This document shows positions 25,004 through 37,439 of a stretch of 64,000 bases of DNA, in pieces. The notes below the pieces were generated by a model that worked only from the letters and a program-made list of their open reading frames with translations, was not told the origin of the DNA and did not search any database. Origin of the DNA: Eupeodes corollae (taxonomy: Eukaryota > Arthropoda > Insecta > Diptera > Syrphidae); assembly GCF_945859685.1 (NCBI RefSeq), contig NC_079149.1, positions 117,277,575 to 117,341,574 on the forward strand, written 5' to 3'. The translations under genes were made by a program, and so were the position numbers. Position 1 is the first letter of the stretch. Each line of letters opens with the position of its first letter.

Positions 25004-26775
25004 AAGGGTGATTTCTTAGATATTATTATTATTATTTTTGGAAACATTGTTTTAAACAGCTGACGTAGGTTTCGTGTTTTGTTTCACTGTCAAACATCTT
25101 CAGTTTAGTCTATATACAAACGAAGAACACTTGCAAATTATTATATTTTATAAACAAAAAGCGTGCTGTGTTAAGAAAGTTCATCGCGCGTTCGTCCATT
25201 TTACGGTTAGTTTAATCGAAAAACGCAGAAAACAACACCACCGCTGAGATCAAACGCAGAATAACTCTTGCTAACCGCTGTTTCTTTGGACTAAGAAAGC
25301 AATTGAGTGGTAAAGTCCTCTCTCGAGGGACCAAAGTGTTGCTATATAAGACCCTGTTCATCCCCGTCCTGCTATACGGTGCAGAAGCATGGACTATGAC
25401 AAAAGCTGATGAAAGCACCTTGGGTCGCTTCGGGAGAAAAGTTCTTCTTGTGATCTACGGTCCCGTATGCATCGAAGGGGAGTGGAGGAGAAGATGGAAC
25501 GACAAGCTGTACGGGCTGTACAGCGATGTAGACTTAGCCAGAAGGGTAAGAGTCCAATGACTAAGATATGGCTGGGTCACGTAGAGCGCATGGAAACCAA
25601 TGCTTCGGCCCGGAAAGTCTTCGAATCCACACCCACAGGACAGCGCAGTAGAAGAAGATCGCGGATCAGGTGGCGCGCACAAGTGGAAGGTGACCTCACC
25701 CAACTTGGAGCGCGAAACTGGAGATATCTAGCTAGGGACCGAGCTAGATGGAGAAGTTTGTTGGGTGAGGCCCTAATTCACACAGAACTGTAGCGCCACC
25801 TTAAGTAAGTAAGTTAATCGACCCATTGAAGCGGCTATTCGGGCTATTTTGACTGAATTTTGCACCAAATTTACATTGTTGGATATTAAAACACCAACGC
25901 ACTTAAGTAGAGTGCGAACTAAAGTAAATGTCGCAGCTGTATCGGCCAGTGTTAATGATAACCATTATTTATCGGTTCGCGGCCGTTCCCAGCAATCGGG
26001 CCTCTGTTACTCAACAACGTTGAACATTTTGAGGAAGGATTTAGGTGTGATGGATTTCAAAATACAGCTGGTGCAAGAATTGAAGCCGAACGACCCACTG
26101 CAAAGTAAAATTTTTGGTGAATGGGCTCTTCAAAACTTAGCAAAAGATCCAATTTTTTACCGAAAATTGTGTTCAGCGACAATGGGTACGTAAATAAGCA
26201 GAATTGTCGATTTTGTAGTGAATATCAGCCAGAAGCATTGCAAGAGCTACTCATGCATCCACAAAAAGTCACAGCTGTTAATAGGCTGGTATCATTAGTA
26301 TCATGGGACCGTACTTCTTCAAAGATGATGCGAATTGTAACGTAACTGTGAATGGTGAATGTTAACGTGAGTGATATCCAACTTTTTTTTCCCAAATTTA
26401 AGAGCTTGACTTCCATGACATGTGTTTTCAACAAAGCGGTGCCACATGCCAACATGCCACACAGCACCCGCAACAATGTACTTATTGAGAGGCGAGTTCG
26501 GTGAACATTTTATTTCACGTTTGGGAGCAGTCAATTGGCCACATAGATCATGCGATTCAACGTCTTTACACTATTTTTTGTGAGGCTATGTTAAAGTTCA
26601 TGTCTAAATGGAAAAGCCCGTTTCAATTGACGCATTGGAAAGAGTATGCGCAGTCAAGGTCATTATAATGAAATAGTCTTCAAACATAAAATTATATGGA
26701 CCGTACTGCATTTTTCTGAATTGTATGTGTTTTAATTTCGAAAAAACTTTCTTATAGCTTTAAATCAAGTAATTG
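25004..26775 (+). mobile_element. Tc1/mariner-type element interrupted by a LINE insertion
   Basis: The left edge AAAGGGTGATTTCTTAGA is a terminal repeat; the right edge is blurred (CTTATAGCTTTAAATCAAG at about 26752). The transposase frame is split by the insertion at 25220-25813. It reads RPIEAAIRAIL, LLDIKTPTHLSRVRTK, NDNHYLSVRGRSQQSG, LRKDLGVMDFKIQLVQELKP and FGEWALQNLAKDPIFYRK, then breaks. The first catalytic block (SDEAHF in relatives) is lost in a frameshift near 26180. The second reads QQSGATC with Ser in place of Asp. The third region is NWPHRSCDSTSLHYFL. It is dead. The family is the widespread insect one with YVNKQNCRFW and WPPRSCDLTPLDYFLWG blocks. Confidence 0.85.
25220..25813 (+). 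mobile_element. RTE-like LINE 3' end, nested insertion
   Basis: A 594 bp 5'-truncated LINE inserted in the transposase gene, flanked by an 8 bp duplication TTAATCGA at 25212-25219 and 25814-25821. It codes for the C-terminal region of an RTE-type reverse transcriptase protein: AEIKRRITLANRCFFGLRKQ, LSRGTKVLLYKTLFIPVLLYGAEAW, then, after a frame change, LGHVERMETNASARKVFES, QRSRRRSRIRWRAQ and RARWRSLLGEALIH. The 3' end is a short TAAGTAAGTAAG repeat rather than poly(A), as RTE-type elements often show. A related copy lies at 56.9-58.0 kb. Confidence 0.85.
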
Positions 26776-27299
26776 AAATTTAAAAAGTGATTTTCAAAAT
26801 TAAACATTCACAACATTAAAAAAAAATTGTATTGATATCCCACTGTATACTTTTCTACCTTTATAAAGTAAATATCATTTTTAAATTACCATTTATTAAA
26901 ATGTAATATGTTAAGTCACTGTAGTATGATGGAAAAAATAGACTTCAAGTAAGTTCCAAAAACACACTTGTAGAAAAATTGAATATTGTATAAACGTTAG
27001 TTAACTTTGTTTACTTTGCAGTCCATGTTCTTTTCGATCTAAAGCTATAAACTGAATTCTAGAGAAAAAACAACAGAGTTTAAGCTGTAAAGACAAAATA
27101 ACTTATTGTTTGTCATAAACTGATAAATTTGTTGTGGAGTTATTTCCTAATGCTTTCTTGCAATACCTCAATACCTTTGAGCATATATTAGACTTCTGAG
27201 CTAGGTTTTAACAATCATACGATATTCTTTCCTAGTTTTCTTGTAATTTAAATTTAAGAAATACATATGTAGTTCCAACTTCTTTGAATAAAATTTGAG
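26776..27299. other. AT-rich DNA, nothing recognised
   Basis: Between the mariner-type element and the next transposase remnant. No open frame or repeat is supported. Confidence 0.4.
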
Positions 27300-27389
27300 T
27301 CATCTGGTGGTACACTGTGCCGTATGAGTAATTTTTGTTTTCAAACATTAAAGGAACTGCTGCTCAAAATATTCCAAAAACAATTCTAA

Positions 27390-27590
27390 GGATATAGGAC
27401 TGTCTTTATTGGCACATTAAGGCATATTTTGCATTTGGATCTAAACCTATACATCCATATTAAGTCAAGACCAAACAAGAACTGAAGCCAGTAACCGTGC
27501 TTCAACAACAGGCGACGGGCCGGTATTTTTCAAACAAAATTTTCTTCAGCGACGAAGCATACTTGTCACTCACTGCCCGGTAAGTATGTT
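27390..27590 (+). pseudogene. Tc1/mariner-superfamily transposase fragment
   Basis: Plus-strand translation reads KQELKPVT, LQQQATGRYFSNKIFFSDEA and YLSLTAR. This matches the region around the first catalytic Asp (FSDEAHF) of the same subfamily as the dead copy at 4.3-5.0 kb. Only this central scrap is recognisable; the catalytic Asp itself is present. Flanks are too decayed to find ends. Confidence 0.65.
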
Positions 27591-28131
27591 AATAAATAAA
27601 ATTCTCTTATTTGGGGTTCTGAGAATCCTTAAGTAATTGAAGAGAGGTCATTACATCCGCAAAAAATCACTGTTTTCTTGCGCTCTTTGCAAAAGCCCCT
27701 ACTTGATAAAAAAGGTTATTGGGAATTATTCTTTCTATTTTACTTTAAACCGAAATATTGCTAATTCTGCTAATTTACTTAAAAAAAAGTGTGTTCTAAA
27801 ATTAAAATTGTTTTCTTAAAAAGTTATTTTTATATTCAGTGTACGTTAATATATTATATCTATGTATGTATGTTAATATGTATATTTGCTGTACATTATA
27901 CATACAAATATGATAAACATAAATTCAAAATGTTGTTTATTTTATGGTTGAACATTATTTTTCTTCGATTTTGTTCTTTTTTTTCTTTATAGGATTTTTA
28001 ATGTTTAACAATTTAACATACGTCATATACATAATTGTTTATTTGTGAAAAAAAATTAACAAAAAACATTAATAATAATATTATATAATAATATTATTAT
28101 ATTTATGCTACTTTTTTTTATAATATACCCG

Positions 28132-28345
28132 TTGCGGAGTACCTTAGGTTTAATTAATGCCTGTGCCGCGTAAAGTGTTTTTGCACGGTTACTGCCTTTT
28201 GCTATTAATTGACAAATCAAATCTTTCAAGACGTATTCTTGTCATTTGAAAAGTGCTTTCTCATAAAAAGCCTTTCGGATTCGGCATAAAAACTAAAGGT
28301 TCCATTCATCCCTGACATTACTCGGATACTGGAATGTCTGATAAA
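28132..28345 (+). repeat. tRNA-derived SINE, degraded plus-strand copy
   Basis: Shares the body of the SINE family: GGTTTAATTAATGCCTGTGC (decayed B box then the CTGTGCC word), ATTGACAAATCAAATC, AAGACGTATTCTTGTC, AAAAGTGCTTTCTC, TTCGGATTCGGC, TAAAGGTTCCATTCATCCCTGACA and ACTCGGATACTGGAATG. The A-box half is not recognisable. Confidence 0.65.
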
Positions 28346-31300
28346 ATATTACGTATACGCCTCAGTAAATTATAAAAAATTGTCTGCCGAATGAATGCTG
28401 GTAGCAAAATCTTTTGTGGACAATATCCACCTTATTGCATTGGGTTGCAAATGATTGTAACTTAATTGACATCAGATGAAACGGTAGATATCCTTTCTAC
28501 TAGAGTTCTAAAAATTCATTTCCACTTCCTCATTTCCTAAACCATAAACCATACCCAATTTAGCTGATAAGCTGCACCTCCCCATTTGTAATATACCAAC
28601 CTTCCTCTCATTAACGAATTGTAAGGGTAAGTATGTATGTGGCTACACGTAAATTCTTGTAGTCCAATGCCAAAGTTACTATAAAATCGTGCTCGCTGGG
28701 TTGATTTAAAAAATAAATAAAATAAACAACCACCATTGTCTGTGCCTGTTTGAATATTCCAGCCCCCACGTTCTCACATTCAAGCGCACCGCATTCTGAT
28801 ATTTAACATCCCAAAAACAACCAAACACCAAACAACGCATTGCAATGAAAACTGGGGTTCATTCAGGTATCTCAATATACCAACCAAAATCCATTAAAAT
28901 TCTATCCAAACGAAAACAACAACAACAAAACGAAATCACAAAAGTGGTGGCTGATGGTGGTACTGCCAGGCCGGGTATACTGGGAACTCGCAGCGCAGCC
29001 CAGCGCAGCTCAGTGTCAGCGTCAGCAGTGTTGTTGTTTTTTAGCTGTTCAGCAATCAGCTATACTCGAAGTGAGTGTCTGAAAATTTAAATATACCTAC
29101 TACCAGTTCTGTTGGCCTGCTGATGCAACTAGACAAGTGGGACTGCCTCAATTTTTCAATATTTCAATCGTTCATCGTAGGCACACACAAATCCCAAAGA
29201 TACAACAAACTCACACGCCCGTGGTGTGGTCTTAGAATATGAGATACGTTCTGTGGGGCTTAACCAAGACTGGCATTGGCGGCAGAAAAGGCAAAGAAGG
29301 CAGTCGGGGCGGCACGGCATGCAGACGCAGAGCTGCGATACGAGCACGAGCACGAGGACGGCCAGATGTGGAAACTAGTCGTACTATAAAAACAACAACT
29401 GTCACTGTCAGCTTTCGAGTTTTGCAGTTGAATTTTGTTGTTTTTGTTGTTGTTGTTAATGTTGGTGGTGTTGTTTTTGGTATTTTGTTTTCAGATTTTT
29501 GTTGTTGTTGTTGGTTTTGTGTCTCTGAATATTTTTAGGGCGCATTGGTGGTTACACGCCCACTCAATAAGAGTTCGTATTTTGGTATACGAGATGTACA
29601 TGACACGAGTATCTATGAATCTATGTGAGCCGCTTAAGCGTTGTAGCCTGGCCCTGGATGGCGTTGTGAGAGAACAAAAGCTGGTTCATTGATCTCTCTC
29701 CACGAGGTTTTTTATTTTCATATTTTTCATCTAGGGTTCAACTGTAAGGTGGCGAGGGGAAACAGAGTGGAGCAAGTGCACCATCCGACAGACCAAACCA
29801 AACCAAATTTAAAAGGAGAGACAAGCGAAAACGATGACGAAAGTGAGAAGAAAAGGTATTTGGCGGGTTTTCGCCCACAGCCGACCGTACCATGGAAGGG
29901 ATTCCAATTCCAAGATGGTAGATTGGTGGGTAGGTTAGGTGCCTATAGAAGGTTTATCCACACCGGAATGGATGTGAGGGGAAAGGACATGGAAGAAGTT
30001 AATTTAAAAGGCGACTGTATTTTGTGTGGGTGTGTGGTGATATGAGTAGTGGGGAGGAGGAGTGATTCAAAAACTCCGCAAATTATACACAACACAATAG
30101 GGGTGGTTAAGCAGTCGTTAAAAGAGGGTGGACTTGTCAAATCTGTGTATATACGAATTAGGGTGTGTTATTGCCTATGCCATCAAAAGTAGCTTAAAGT
30201 TTTGAGAATAATTAACACTCCAGCTTTTACGTTGATCCAAACAACACAGCACCGACACTGGAGCTGGCTGGGGCCTTAAAATGACGCAAACTCGCCCCGC
30301 CGGCTCCCCTAGGCAAAACTCTGAAGTTTCCTCTTAGATTCCCCACATTGGGAACATTGCCCAAAAACCCAGACCCAGGGACCAGAGAACGAAAGAGACG
30401 CAAAAGCTACTCATATTTTTTTGTTCGTGTTTATTGTGTGTTCTTTGTGTTGATATTTTTCTTTTTTCTCCGCTGGCGCTGTGTGTCTCTGTTTATACAT
30501 ATATTTGGTTTTGAGTAAAGGGACAGAGGGACTTTCATTCACGTCGTCGTCGTCGTTGTCGTTGCCATCGTTGGTACTCCAAAGTAGCTGATAAAATAGG
30601 CTGGCGCTGGCGCCGGCCGCACCGACAACCAAACCGACAACGATGTGGTACCTTTTGCTCACTTCATAAAGTACAACCCATATAACAGAAAATAATACTT
30701 TCAAGTACACAGAGCAGCACACATGATAGCGGAAATTAACCGTCGCCGCGCCGCTCCGGCCGCGCCGTAGACGTTCGGTCGGGCTAAAGTAAAAGTAGAT
30801 ATAGTACCTTATAGACAGTAGACACTTTTTGGCTTTGGAGATTCTTACTGGAAGTTATGTTTTCCTGGTTCCAAAACACAATGCGTCATTTTGACTGACG
30901 TAATTTGGACAGCTGTCAATCTATGTAACGGTATGTTATTTGTTTACAAATGATACAATCTTTCTACTGTCGCCTTGCCCCGTTTTGTATTCGAATTAAT
31001 GTCAAGTTAATGTCATACAAAGCGTGATGAGATGTTGGCGAATATGGCAAGGCAATCAAGGGCATATACATAATGTGTAAAAAAAGTGGAATATTTCTGC
31101 CAATGATGACAGAAGGTAGACAGGCATTCTTTTCTACCATTTTTACTTGGAGAGAAAAAAAAAACAAATGTAAGGGCAAAAAACCAGCTCTGCTGAACGT
31201 GCGGTAAATTCATCAAGCTCTCATGAAATCTAGCAAACTCGGGGTAAGCTGTAAGTGTTAAATGTCACCCGCTCTTTCTGGTCTGCTAGATGTGTGAGAT

Positions 31301-34300
31301 AGTGATAGAGAAGCGATACGATACGATCTTGAGGTTGGAAATTATACTTCCATAATTTTATGTGCCTACTGCTGGCCCTAGCTGCCTTCTGATGCCTGCC
31401 ACTTAACCTTTCTCCAGTTTTTGTGTTCTGTTAAAATGAAAATGGCTGGCGGCCGGCGGTGGCGTGTGCCGTGTAATGCTGCACAGCACAGAGGCAACTA
31501 TGAGGAACAAAAACCAACACTTGCATCATCGTCGCCATCACAGGCCCTGCTGGTATTCTGGGCAGGGCACTGGCACAGGAGAGAACACTCTCCCCATCCA
31601 CATTTCCAAGGTACGTTGTGATAATATGATTCCGTGCTATTCCGATCCGTTGCCGTTGATATGGCATATTCTCCATTCTCAAAACGAATGGAAGAGGGAG
31701 AAGAATCCAAAAAGGAAAGTGGATGCACGTTATTCCACTCTCGACAGCAGCAGCAGCAGCAGCGGTGATTTGGATTGTTGTTGTTGTTTTAAATGGGATT
31801 CACTGATGAGATTGCTTCTAGAGAATTCTGGTTGCCTGATGAAAATACCAGTTGGGGATTTCCCATGTGACTCTTAGAAACGAGTGGTGGTGGCAATGAC
31901 ACATACGTTAAGGCTTTTTATAAAGCCCCAACAATGCGTAAAGAGGTATGGTTGCTTCTCCTTTATAAAACCTACCTACAAATTGAGAGGTGCCCCAACT
32001 TTTACCCTATTATAGTGCTTCTGTGTCTGTGTTTGTATCTGTTCTGTTTTTGTTAAAATGCCTTTTGTGAGATTGCCAGTCTCTGTTTCACTTTAAGCAG
32101 AAGGCACCAGGCAAAGGCAGGCTCTTTTGTGGAAGTTTTTGTTGTTTGCTTTGTTGCTGACCCAAATCTGTGTCCCTCTTTTTTGTGTGAGAGGAGCTCC
32201 GGTTCGGTTTCGGTTCTCCTTTAACAATAACGAAACAAAAATCACTCCTTCCACTATTTTTTGATATTCAAGAAGTGGCTTGATGATTAGAGCTTGGTTG
32301 GGCTTTAGCTCTGGCTCTATACAGTGAGTGTGATGAGCGTTCTCTCCTCTGTTTTTTTTCTGATGTTGTTGTTGGGGTTCGTTTGAATGCTCGCTGTTCC
32401 GTTTTTGTACCGCTGCTGCTGAAAGCATTCCACAAAATGAAGTTCTCAATTTTTTGTCCGCAATCTATTGGGGGCTCATAAAGTGCTGGACCGCATCTCT
32501 TATTGTAACTCTGTGTCAGGAGGAAATGGTTTGGCGGTTTTCGTTTGTCTTCAAATAGGAGTATACAATGGTGGTGCAGTTTCTCAGGGAAGAGATTGTA
32601 TTTTTGGCGCTTTATTGCTTTGCTTTGAGCTTGAAACTTACGTCGCCGTCGTCGTCGTCATTGGCGGCTATCGAATGTGCTCAGAGAACCTTAGAGTTAT
32701 TTTTGACAAAATAGGTAACTATTAAGAGGAGCTGAAAGTTAATGTAGGTCATGGCTACTCGCACTTGGAATAAAGGCGAACCCTTTTCGAGTTGCAATGG
32801 GGTACCAAAAAAGGCATCTCTAGGAAGAGAGATACATAAACGAACATTTATGTTGATGGAGAATTTTGTGTAGTTTAATGAACCTGGTTTTTACCTAGAT
32901 GTAGGTAGGTGTACGAAATGAGACTTATTCTCTGTATTGAAAAAGGAGAGGTATAAAACTCTCGCGTGATGACATTGAAAATATCGGGCGAACAATGCGA
33001 GTAGTAAGCGACTGAGCAACAAACCACGACGACAACTACATGGCGCGGTGCGGCGTTGGAACAAGTCTTAACAACAAGAGCCCTAGTATTTGGCGATTTT
33101 AAGTAGAGAAGATGGAACCTCTAAGCGGGAAATAGGTAAATAAAGGATGCTATGTTGCATAAGGAAAGACCACATCGCATCTATACTATGTACTTCTGCA
33201 TTCATGCAAGATTGAAGAGGAGATTTTAAACGAGAACAAAAGCTGGAAATTGGGAATGTAGGAGATATTCGAAGTAGGATGCAAGAGAGATTTCCCGATA
33301 TGACAGGAAAACAGCTAAGATGCATAGTGGCTTGCAAAGTGCGACGTGCAACTTTAGATGCATGTGATTTTCAGACAATGGTCCAGGACGCTGGAATCTG
33401 CACGATGTGTAAAGCTTATTTTTTTTTGTTTTTTAGGTTTTTATTTATATTTTTCTGAAGCGGTTATTTTTAGGGAAGGATGCAAAAATTCGTGGTACTT
33501 TTCTCATTTTCTGCTTACTTCTCACTTGTAATGCATTTACAGAGGGCCTTCTTCTCTTTATGATGTACATGACTCACTTATTTAAGGTTAAAGAAGAGAT
33601 GGTGTTGAAAGGCAACATTCAACTTTATAATTGTATGTGTAAGAATGGAATATTCTCAGGTATGGGAATAAGTAAAGGTAATTAACGATATTATTTTTTG
33701 TAGGGACAAAATGTGTTCTATGTATCGGGTAGTATCTCGAAGACTTTAAAAACCTTTCAAAATACTAATTTCTCTTTTTTAAAAATGTAATGTTTAACTC
33801 TGGAATCCTAATATAAGATTTTCAAGTTCATATAAATGGAAAGGGTCACAGGATACTATAGAGACTGCTATTAAAAATCAAAGTAATGCCTTTAGGTATC
33901 ACACTGGACTTGATGGACTTTTTTCTCGAACAATTTCATGTAAAAAAATTTATTTTTGTGTCTGCCATTTTGCAAATGCCGCTTTTAATTAACCTATTTA
34001 TTAATTTGTTACTATTTCTTATTTCTTTAACAACTTTCCGTAACAATTTAATTAATTTAAATTCATAATTTTACGCCTGATTTTGCAAATAAGATTGTTT
34101 TTATTTTAGGAATGGAATGTTTATATGCTAGAAAATGACAAATTTTTAAATCTCTAGGAATGGCAATTGTAAATCAAAACGTATGCATTACTGCGAAATC
34201 TGCTCATTTTTCAAAATCCTGCTTCTTTTCCAAATAATTTTTTTCTGGTTCTGTGCCATTTCTGAAAATGGCACCAGACAAGCGTCTGGTTTTAAACTTA

Positions 34301-34600
34301 AATGAACATTGAAGAAATTAAAAATGTTTTCAAATTAAGATGCCTAATAGTTAACATATGACAAAAAAAATGTATTTGAATATTTTGTCGATACCGAAAT
34401 ATGTATAAATATAAGTCGAAAATCAATTTTTAGAAGTAATTTTTTGGATTTTTTCTAAAAAATATTAAAATAAAATTAGTGGTCTAAGACGGTTTTTTCT
34501 GTTTTTTATAGAAATTCAGAAAAACCTTATAACGTTGTTAAAATCAGAAAGTTTATCATCATCTTGCAAAAAAAAATGTTTTAAGAAATATTATAATTAT
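28346..34600. other. Long non-coding stretch, possibly regulatory
   Basis: About 6 kb with no supported exon. Composition varies: GC-richer islands lie at about 28980-29380, 30230-30320, 30590-30790 and 31420-31620, while 33.4-34.6 kb is AT-rich. Trinucleotide strings are common (TTG repeats near 29440-29510, GTC repeats near 30543 and 32645, CAG near 31745), as in fly enhancers and UTRs. At 29062-29075, 'actcgaagtgagtg' looks like a splice donor. Many overlapping frames on both strands show no domain. I read this as regulatory or intronic DNA of a gene I cannot see. Confidence 0.3.
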
Positions 34601-34616
34601 ATTGCTTGAGAATAGC

Positions 34617-37433
34617 TTATACATAAATATTTTTATCAATTTCACTCTCGGTCTTCTTTGATATTTTCAAAAATAACTCATCAAATTCAGGTTTTCCCAA
34701 GGCCTCCAAATATTTTCTCCTCTGTTCTATCACAATGTCAACGTCAACTGCATTCTTCTCAGCAATTTCTAGTGCTCTTCGCCAATTATGCATTCGAAGG
34801 CACAACAATATTGCTTCATGAAATCTTTTACCATGAACAAGTATCGTTTCGGCTTCGATCAGACGTCCAAGCATTAGTGAGTTTTCAGCCATTTGTTCGG
34901 CACTTGATGGTGGGAGATCCTTAATACAATAACAAATAGAAAAATATCGATTAAATCATTAAAAGATTTGAAAATATTTTAACACACCTTAATGTAATGA
35001 AGATAAGATACTTTATCTACTTGTAAAGCAGCTGAATACGCTTCTTCACTTATTGAGAGCTGATTTTTTTTTGTTGCTATCGCTGCCAAAGTTGCCCACA
35101 ATATTGTACTCTGTGCCAATCGACATATTTTCAATCCCTGTTGCCATTGACCGTCCATAAGAGTACGATGCAGAATTTCACAATAAATATTGACATTGAT
35201 TGACAAAAGTGCCCCAGACGAACAGAATGAAATTATGGCATCCTCAAAAGATTCGATTGTGATATTTTTACCTAATTCACTTAATTTTGAAAAAAAATTG
35301 TGCTGGATTTTTAAAAATTCAAAGCGAATATAATCAAAATCTTACGCAGAATCAATAGTTATTGTCGTTAATGCTATAATTGTGGGGTCACTTGCCCCCT
35401 CGCCAGGGCAGTACCAAATACTAAAACAAGTATCATGCAGCCCTACGAGGATATTTGTTTCACTAGCCCACTTAACCGATGTAACTTGTGTTCCAATTTT
35501 GTAAATTTCACTTTTTTGTGACAGATTTCGACTTGGAGTTATATAGAGTTCACGGTTTCCATCCAGGAACACTATGAACTGATCGTCAGTGTTACCGGCT
35601 TTACAAGCTGAAATTTCCGCAACTTGAGTTTTAGCTCGAATTGTATGAGGTTCATATTGACGTGATGCTCCCGGAATTAGATCAAACGTGTGAACAACTG
35701 TAATGAAGCTAACTTGATGAATTTCGCTTCATTATGTTGACTTCCATGAACCTTACCAGCAGTATCAGCGTTTTCCCTAATTGCTAAAACATCCAGACCA
35801 AGAGATATACACTTTGTTGTGAGCAGTGGAATTTGTGCCTGTGATCCCTGATAACGTGGACTTAAATGCAATCGTCCAGTATAATTATAGATCCATATTG
35901 AACTTGAGTCCAGAACCATAAAGTACCTGTCAATAATTACATCGATTATAAAAAAAAACTATCGATCAACAATTTTACTAACTTTTTACAAACTTCAAGC
36001 GCCCTCACATCATTTCTTCCCTCGATTATTGTCGGAGTATTGACGTATTTTTCATTAAATATCTGAATTTGATTTGAAGTCACAACAATCAAATGACCAT
36101 AACCCAGAGCAAAATTTATGACTCGATCGGGGAATTCCAGAACATCCGAAGTTGAATTCGAAATATCTTGCAATAGCACTGATTTACGTCCTTTTGTTGT
36201 TGCCTTGAGATTTCTAGATCTCAATTGTTTTTCAACTATGTGTCCAACAATCAAAGATCCTGTAGATGAACCACAAGCTATTTGAGTTCCATCGGGGGAC
36301 CACGATGCCCCATAGATCGAACCAATCGATGGTGAATTAAATCGAGTGCTTCCATGTGACCATCCGGATTCATTACAGAGTTTCAAACTATTGAAAGAAC
36401 CCACTACAAATACATCTTTTTCAGGGTTGTAATCAATTGAGGTTATGGCGTATTCTTCAAGGGAACTTGTGAATATATTTGCTCCCTGAGAATCCCAGAT
36501 TTTATAGCGAAAATCTTCACCACCTGAAGCTATTAAATCGGTCTGGCTCGACCAACTTAAGCAGAGAACAAGGCCGTCGTGTGCTCGCCACTGAAATATA
36601 AATTAACAAATGTTGAGTAATATAAACTAGTTTACAAAATCAGGCTATCGTAATTAAAACTTCTATAAAAACAAACTTGAACTTGGTCTTTCATAACTTT
36701 AAAAAAGTAAATATTTGAAGCGGACCGAATTTAAAAACTAGGTTAGGTTAGGTTAAAGTGGCTTTCCGTGATGGAGTAGGACACACTTACACCAGTTTAA
36801 TGGCTCATTGTGATACCACATAAATCTTGAGGCGAATTAAGTTCCATACTAAACTTAAATACCAGTTAACTCTTTTTGGTACTTATTCGTAGGCCCACAT
36901 TCTCCTCCAATACACTTAGTAGTTCAGAAGGAAAATATACCATTTCTTCTAACACTCACCCTTGTTATCTTACTATTAGCTGCCAATGGTTTAATAGAAA
37001 TAAATCCTCCTTGACAAAAAACAATTGCCGTAGAATTTGGGGACCATCGAGCATAACGTATAGCTTCGTCACTTTGCACTACCGTTGACCTTAACATTCC
37101 TGATCTTGACCAAATCTTAATAATTCCATCTTCCGAAGCAGTCAGAAGACCAGCACCATCTGGACTCCAACGTCCCGAACTTATAGCAAGCGAATGAGCT
37201 GAAATATTTCTCTCCACACGAGCACTTTTATTCAAAATCACAAAACGTCCATCACTGCTCGAAATCAACAGTGTATCACTACTACTGCTTTTCGTGCTGC
37301 CACCGCCACTGCCGGTACCACGTCCTAGCAACCAATGCATATCAGTTGGTATAAAATCATCAGGTAATTTGGCCACTTCCACACTTTCACGATTCACCGA
37401 ATGTGATGTGTTGTGAAGAACTCCGAGTAACAT
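34617..37433 (-). CDS. IFT80: Intraflagellar transport protein 80 (IFT80/Oseg5)
   Basis: A subunit of the IFT-B complex, which carries cargo along ciliary axonemes; in flies this mainly concerns sensory neurons. Six minus-strand exons join in frame: 37433-36960, 36590-35983, 35926-35757, 35697-35346, 35279-34988 and 34919-34617 (732 residues). It aligns block by block with the vertebrate protein: VAKLPDDFIPTDMHW, SEDGIIKIWSRSGMLRST, WRAHDGLVL, GGEDFRYKIWDSQG, VVGSFNSLKLCNESGWS, SWSPDGTQIACGSSTG, YFMVLDSSSIWIYNY, LVGLHDTCFSIWYCPG and the helical C-terminal part (SYLHYIK, HNWRRALEIAEK). These are WD-repeat propellers followed by a TPR-like tail. For exon 5 I used the acceptor at 35280, the only one that keeps frame. 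The vertebrate N-terminal 45 or so residues (first WD blade) have no counterpart, so a 5' exon may be missing. Confidence 0.93.
36720..36800 (+). repeat. Short repeat relic in IFT80 intron 1
   Basis: Contains 'aggttaggttaggtt' followed by 'aaagtggctttccgtgat', a phrase that looks like the end of a dispersed insect repeat. It lies inside the 369 bp first intron (36591-36959), which is much longer than the gene's other introns, consistent with an insertion there. Confidence 0.35.
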
Positions 37434-37439
37434 TTTAAG

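Noticed and set aside
28070..28110. AT palindrome (ATAATATTATTATA-type)
   Set aside because: Simple AT alternation in AT-rich DNA; hairpin potential alone is not meaningful.
31421..31877. Overlapping frames on both strands including a 137-codon plus frame
   Set aside because: Four frames open at once in a CpG- and CAG-rich stretch indicates composition, not coding.
32093..32449. 118-codon minus-strand frame with Gln/Asn/His runs
   Set aside because: Repetitive residues come from trinucleotide strings; no homologue recognised and no exon signals.
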